In this document: positions 5,981 through 8,963 of the stretch, in pieces
Numbering within the stretch: position 1 is the stretch's first letter
Layout: every line of letters starts with the position of its first letter
From: CAZQLE01 sp964593905
Lineage (GTDB): Bacteria > Chloroflexota > Anaerolineae > Anaerolineales > Anaerolineaceae
Assembly (NCBI GenBank): GCA_964593905.1
Contig: CAZQLE010000165.1
Span: 1 to 8,963, forward strand
Direction: 5' to 3'
DNA length: 8,963 bases
Notes under the pieces: generated by a model
Databases searched by the model: none
Told to the model about the DNA's origin: nothing
Seen by the model: the letters and a program-made list of their open reading frames with translations, nothing else
Program-made: the position numbers and the translations under genes

Positions 5981-5985
5981 AAAGG
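5981..5985 (+). promoter_or_regulatory. Ribosome binding site deciding the SRPBCC-gene start
   Basis: AAAGG lies seven bases before ATG 5993. The earlier in-frame candidates, TTG 5900 and ATG 5912, have no purine-rich site at a useful distance. Confidence 0.55.
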
Positions 5986-5992
5986 TATAACG

Positions 5993-6697
5993 ATGTATTC
6001 ATTTATTGAAGGTATTCTGGGCGCCGGTCAAATGGTCTTTCATTTGTTAACCCCCTTTCTGCACCGCCGCCGCGCCCGTCTGGGCGCCAGCGATGCCGAG
6101 CTGACCACCGTCTGGCCCGGTGACGAATTCGTACCCCGGCCGCGCAGCGGGTTTACCCAGGCCATCACCATCCACGCCCCCATCGAAACCGTCTGGCCCT
6201 GGGTGGTACAGATCGGGCAGGATAAAGCCGGTTTCTACAGCTATGAGTTCCTCGAAAACCTGGTCGGGTGCAACATTCATAACAGCGCGCAGGTGCAGCC
6301 CGAATGGCAGTCTCTGGCGCGCGGCGATCTGCTTAAACTGCATCCGGCTGTCGGAATGGACGTAACCTGGGTGGAGCCGCAGCACGGGTTTGTGACACGC
6401 ACGCTGATGAGCGCCACCGGCACCCCGCTAAAAGAAGACGAACCGATTCCGGCCAACGCCACCCGCATCACCTGGGGCTTCTTTGTGACCCCGGTCAACA
6501 AAGACACCTGCCGGTTTATCAGCCGCTGGCGCATCGATTACCCCGCCACCCTGGCCAATAACCTGCTGCTGGGGCGCTGGATACTGCTGCCCATTGCCTC
6601 GGTGATGAACCAGGGAATGCTCAAAGGGGTAAAGATCCGCGCAGAAAAACAGACATCGGAAAACATTTCTCATATTAATCGCTTTAATCAGGATTAA
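5993..6697 (+). CDS. SRPBCC (START/polyketide cyclase-like) superfamily protein
   Basis: The protein has 234 residues from ATG 5993; in-frame starts at 5912 and 5900 would add 27 or 31 Lys-rich residues but lack ribosome sites. After a short hydrophobic, then basic, N-terminus (~1-30), the body resembles a family widespread in Actinobacteria and Chloroflexota. Landmarks are GASDAEL at 31-37, PGDEFVP at 42-48, ITIHAPIETVWPWVVQIGQ at 58-76 and GFYSYEFLENLVGCNIHNS at 80-98. The APxxxVWxW strand-helix start is typical of the SRPBCC fold, a hydrophobic-ligand-binding helix-grip. No catalytic role is established for this subgroup; lipid or hydrophobic-ligand binding is inference. The gene stands alone, divergent from the oxidoreductase and separated from the decarboxylase operon by 123 bases with no clear terminator. 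Confidence 0.75.
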   Translation: MYSFIEGILGAGQMVFHLLTPFLHRRRARLGASDAELTTVWPGDEFVPRPRSGFTQAITIHAPIETVWPWVVQIGQDKAGFYSYEFLENLVGCNIHNSAQVQPEWQSLARGDLLKLHPAVGMDVTWVEPQHGFVTRTLMSATGTPLKEDEPIPANATRITWGFFVTPVNKDTCRFISRWRIDYPATLANNLLLGRWILLPIASVMNQGMLKGVKIRAEKQTSENISHINRFNQD

Positions 6698-6748
6698 AAT
6701 CCCCTCAAAAGGGTAATATCTTCACAACGCGCGCTGAACGCCATACGG

Positions 6749-6754
6749 TACAAT
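6749..6754 (+). promoter_or_regulatory. Possible -10 box of the carboxyltransferase operon
   Basis: TACAAT, followed by AAAATTTG, lies 66 bases before the ATG at 6821. No good -35 hexamer is found at 16-19 bases; TTCACA at 6721 is too far away (22 bases). The same TACAATAAAA string forms the candidate -10 of the oxidoreductase gene. Confidence 0.3.
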
Positions 6755-6820
6755 AAAATTTGGGAGGGGAAATCCACTCAACTACACCCCTCACTCTCTA
6801 TTCATCTTCAAGGAACTCTT

Positions 6821-8365
6821 ATGGCTGAAGATCCCCGAATCCTGGAACTGCGCGCCATGCGCGAAAAGGCAAAGGAAGGCGGCGGCAAGGATCGCATCGC
6901 CAAGCAGCACGCCAAAGGCAAGCAAACCGCCCGTGAACGGGTGGAGATGCTGCTCGACCCCGGAACCTTTCGTGAACTGGAACAATATGCCACCTCGCGC
7001 AATGAAGAAGGCGGCTGCGAACGGTATTTCGGTGACGGTGTGGTCACCGGATACGGATTAATTGAAGGCAGACCGGTCTACGTCTACGCCCAGGATTTCA
7101 CCTGCAACGGCGGCGCACTCGGCGAAATGCAAAGCAAGAAAATCTGCCACGTTATGGATATGGCTGTTGCCTGCGGTGCGCCCATCATTGGCATGATCGA
7201 CTCGGGCGGCGCACGGATTCAGGAAGGGGTCTACAGCCTGGGCGGTTATGCCGAAATCTTCCGCCGCAACGCCCAGTATTCAGGCGTGGTGCCGCAGATC
7301 AGCGTGGTCATGGGTCCTTGCGCCGGTGGTGCGGCTTATTCACCGGCCACCACAGACCTGATCATCATGGTCGAAAATCAGTCTTACATGTTCCTCACCG
7401 GCCCCGAAGTGATTAAATCGGTCACCGGTGAGGTGATCGATGCCGAAGGACTGGGCGGCGCAGCCGTTCACCTCTCAACCAGCGGCCTGGCTCATCTGAC
7501 CGCCCCCGATGAAAAAGAAGCCTTGCAGCTTTGCCGCCGGGTGCTCGCGTACTTCCCCAACAACAACGTTGAAAACCCGATCTATTACGAACCCGAAGAC
7601 AGCCCGGCGCGCATGGATGCCGCGCTCAACGATCTCATTCCCCAGGATGCCGGGGAACCCTACAGTATGCACGAGGTGATAGCGCATATCGTGGATGAGG
7701 GTTCATTTGTGGAACTGCAAAGCACCTTTGCCACCAACTGCGTCATCGGTTTTGCCCGCATGGGCGGGATGCCGGTCGGGATTGTTTCAAATGAGCCGTC
7801 TGTGCTGGCCGGGGTGATGGATATCGACTCTTCCGATAAAATCGCGCGCTTTGTGCGCCTGTGCGACTGCTTTAACATCCCCCTGCTCACCTTTATCGAT
7901 TCGCCTGGTTTTCTGCCCGGCGTGGCGCAGGAACACGGCGGTGTCATCCGGCACGGCGCCAAGGTGTTGTATGCTTATGCCGAAGCCACCGTGCCCAAGA
8001 TCAGCGTGGTTACCCGCAAGGCTTACGGCGGCGCATACGTGGTGCTCAGCTCCAAATATATGGGCACCGATGTCGCTTATGCCTGGCCGTCGGCCGAAAT
8101 CGCCGTGATGGGCCCCGATGGAGCCGCCAACATTCTCTATCGCAAGCAGATTGAAAGCGCTGCCGACCCCCGGGCCGAACGCGCCCGTCTGACCGAAGAA
8201 TATCGCCGCACTTTTCTCAACCCCTATGCCGCTGCCCGCTCCGGGTATATCGATGATGTCATCGAACCCCGTGAGACCCGGCCAATGATCATCACCGCCC
8301 TGGCGACATTGAAAAACAAAGCCGTCGCGACCCTGCCCAAAAAGCACGGAAACTTCCCGGTTTAA
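6821..8365 (+). CDS. Acyl-CoA carboxyltransferase (methylmalonyl-CoA decarboxylase alpha / propionyl-CoA carboxylase beta type)
   Basis: This 514-residue protein has the usual length of the family. It moves carboxyl groups between an acyl-CoA and carrier-bound biotin. It has the tandem crotonase-like architecture: N-terminal half ~1-260 and C-terminal half ~270-514. Motifs include DSGGARIQEG at 127-136, GPCAGGAAYSPA at 165-176, IDSPGFLPGVAQEHGGVIRHGAK at 359-381, AYGGAYVV at 401-408 and AVMGPDGAANI at 428-438. The glycine-rich turns give the two oxyanion holes. AAGGA (6810-6814) precedes the ATG by six bases. An OadG-like subunit and a biotin carrier follow, so a membrane-bound, sodium-pumping methylmalonyl-CoA decarboxylase (MmdA) is most likely. 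Homology alone cannot exclude propionyl- or other acyl-CoA carboxylase. Confidence 0.93.
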   Translation: MAEDPRILELRAMREKAKEGGGKDRIAKQHAKGKQTARERVEMLLDPGTFRELEQYATSRNEEGGCERYFGDGVVTGYGLIEGRPVYVYAQDFTCNGGALGEMQSKKICHVMDMAVACGAPIIGMIDSGGARIQEGVYSLGGYAEIFRRNAQYSGVVPQISVVMGPCAGGAAYSPATTDLIIMVENQSYMFLTGPEVIKSVTGEVIDAEGLGGAAVHLSTSGLAHLTAPDEKEALQLCRRVLAYFPNNNVENPIYYEPEDSPARMDAALNDLIPQDAGEPYSMHEVIAHIVDEGSFVELQSTFATNCVIGFARMGGMPVGIVSNEPSVLAGVMDIDSSDKIARFVRLCDCFNIPLLTFIDSPGFLPGVAQEHGGVIRHGAKVLYAYAEATVPKISVVTRKAYGGAYVVLSSKYMGTDVAYAWPSAEIAVMGPDGAANILYRKQIESAADPRAERARLTEEYRRTFLNPYAAARSGYIDDVIEPRETRPMIITALATLKNKAVATLPKKHGNFPV

Positions 8366-8394
8366 CCCGGCGCACCGATAAGGAGAGATCACCG

Positions 8395-8772
8395 ATGAAT
8401 AATCTTGTCACGGCATTATGGATCACCCTGATCGGCATGGGGCTGGTCTTTGTTGCCCTGCTGCTGCTCTGGGGGTTGATGAACCTGATGGTGGCGCTCA
8501 TTAAAGACAAACCAGAAGCAGAAACAGAAGCCCCCGTCACAGAAGAAACCCCGCTTGAAGAACCCCAACCGGCGCTGGCAGACCGCAGCCTCAAACAGCG
8601 CGCCGCCGCTGCCGCAGTGGCCGTGGCCCTGCTAAAATCACGCGCTGCCGGGCAGGCTGCCGGCGAAACCTCTGCGGAACAATATCCAACCCCTGTCAGC
8701 GGCGTCAGCGCCTGGCAGTCTGTTTTACGCGCCGGTCAATATAACCGTCGCAGCCATTTGAAAAAATCGTGA
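8395..8772 (+). CDS. OadG-like sodium-pump decarboxylase small membrane subunit
   Basis: The protein has 125 residues. It has one N-terminal transmembrane helix (~5-36) bearing the family signature TLIGMGLVFVALLLL (11-25). Next come an acidic Glu/Pro-rich linker (~39-60), an Ala/Val-rich helix (~65-90) and a basic C-terminal segment with SAWQSVLRAGQYNRR. In oxaloacetate and methylmalonyl-CoA decarboxylases this subunit (OadG or MmdD) anchors the carboxyltransferase to the membrane beta subunit and stabilises the complex. AAGGAG (8380-8385) lies nine bases before the ATG, 29 bases after the carboxyltransferase stop, so the genes form one operon. Its presence is the main reason to favour a sodium-pumping decarboxylase over a soluble carboxylase. 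Confidence 0.85.
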   Translation: MNNLVTALWITLIGMGLVFVALLLLWGLMNLMVALIKDKPEAETEAPVTEETPLEEPQPALADRSLKQRAAAAAVAVALLKSRAAGQAAGETSAEQYPTPVSGVSAWQSVLRAGQYNRRSHLKKS

Positions 8773-8783
8773 GGGACCGAGCA

Positions 8784-8963
8784 ATGAAGATGCGCATTTC
8801 AATTGAAAATCAGATCTTTGATGTGGAAATTGGCGACCTGCAGGCCCGCCCGATTGTCGTTCAGGTGGACGGTGAAGAATTTTTGGTGACACCCGAAGAC
8901 GCCGCACAACCCGGCCCTGCCGCGGCTGCCCCGGTTGAAAAACCGGCCCCGGCCGCCGCCCCC
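8784..8963 (+). CDS. Biotin carrier protein of the decarboxylase complex (N-terminal part, cut by window end)
   Basis: Sixty codons are visible from ATG 8784 to the window edge. The start (MKMRISIENQIFDVEIGDL) and the following VQVDGEEFLVTPED resemble the N-terminal strand region of MmdC/OadA-type biotin carrier subunits. An Ala/Pro-rich flexible linker begins at about residue 41 and continues past the edge. The biotinyl domain with its MKM lysine site should follow but is not in view. GAGGGA (8771-8776) overlaps the OadG stop codon and lies seven bases before the ATG, indicating tight co-translation. ATG 8790 is an alternative start. The assignment rests on the linker, N-terminal pattern and gene order. 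Confidence 0.8.
   Translation, partial: MKMRISIENQIFDVEIGDLQARPIVVQVDGEEFLVTPEDAAQPGPAAAAPVEKPAPAAAP

Noticed and set aside
6701..6713. CCCCT-CAAA-AGGG hairpin after the SRPBCC gene as a terminator
   Set aside because: The stem has only four pairs and no T tract follows; too weak to call.
7787..8392. 201-residue minus-strand frame opposite the carboxyltransferase gene
   Set aside because: It is an antisense shadow; the plus strand has all family motifs in frame.

Overview
The window looks like chromosomal DNA from a GC-rich environmental bacterium. A run of ten Ns at 2167-2176 suggests a draft or metagenome assembly. No gene gives a firm taxon. The mix of an S-box-controlled metK, an FmdB-type zinc ribbon, a Sec-exported RTX-like protein, a haem-binding-domain protein, an SRPBCC protein and an acyl-CoA carboxyltransferase/OadG/biotin-carrier operon would fit a Chloroflexota (Anaerolineae-like) genome. 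That assignment is inference.

Layout. (1) 1-1847, minus strand: the first 615 codons of a secreted, calcium-binding-type (RTX) repeat protein whose 3' end lies outside the window. (2) 1987-2480, minus strand: a strong terminator, the C-terminal end of a small membrane protein cut by the N gap, and an FmdB-family zinc-ribbon gene with its own sigma70-like promoter. (3) 2698-4166, plus strand: a sigma70-like promoter, a well-formed SAM-I (S-box) riboswitch with recognisable antiterminator and terminator arms, and metK. (4) 4185-4302: two strong hairpin terminators in a convergent intergenic region. (5) 4343-5823, minus strand: a membrane-anchored haem-binding-domain (CxxCH) protein and a Gfo/Idh/MocA oxidoreductase. 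(6) 5993-6697, plus strand: an SRPBCC-like protein behind a leader with two inverted repeats. (7) 6821-8963, plus strand: a biotin-dependent carboxyltransferase, an OadG-like membrane subunit and the start of a biotin carrier protein. This gene order is typical of sodium-pumping methylmalonyl-CoA/oxaloacetate-type decarboxylases. The expected membrane beta subunit would lie downstream of the window.

How the genes relate: most are independent housekeeping or accessory units. Two parts are clearly functional assemblies: the SAM-sensing leader with metK (feedback control of S-adenosylmethionine synthesis) and the decarboxylase/carboxylase operon. I see no mobile element, CRISPR array, tRNA or rRNA, and no convincing new multi-gene system. 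The least explained parts are the RTX-like protein (Sec signal, duplicated inter-array module, unrecognised C-terminal domain) and the gene broken by the assembly gap.
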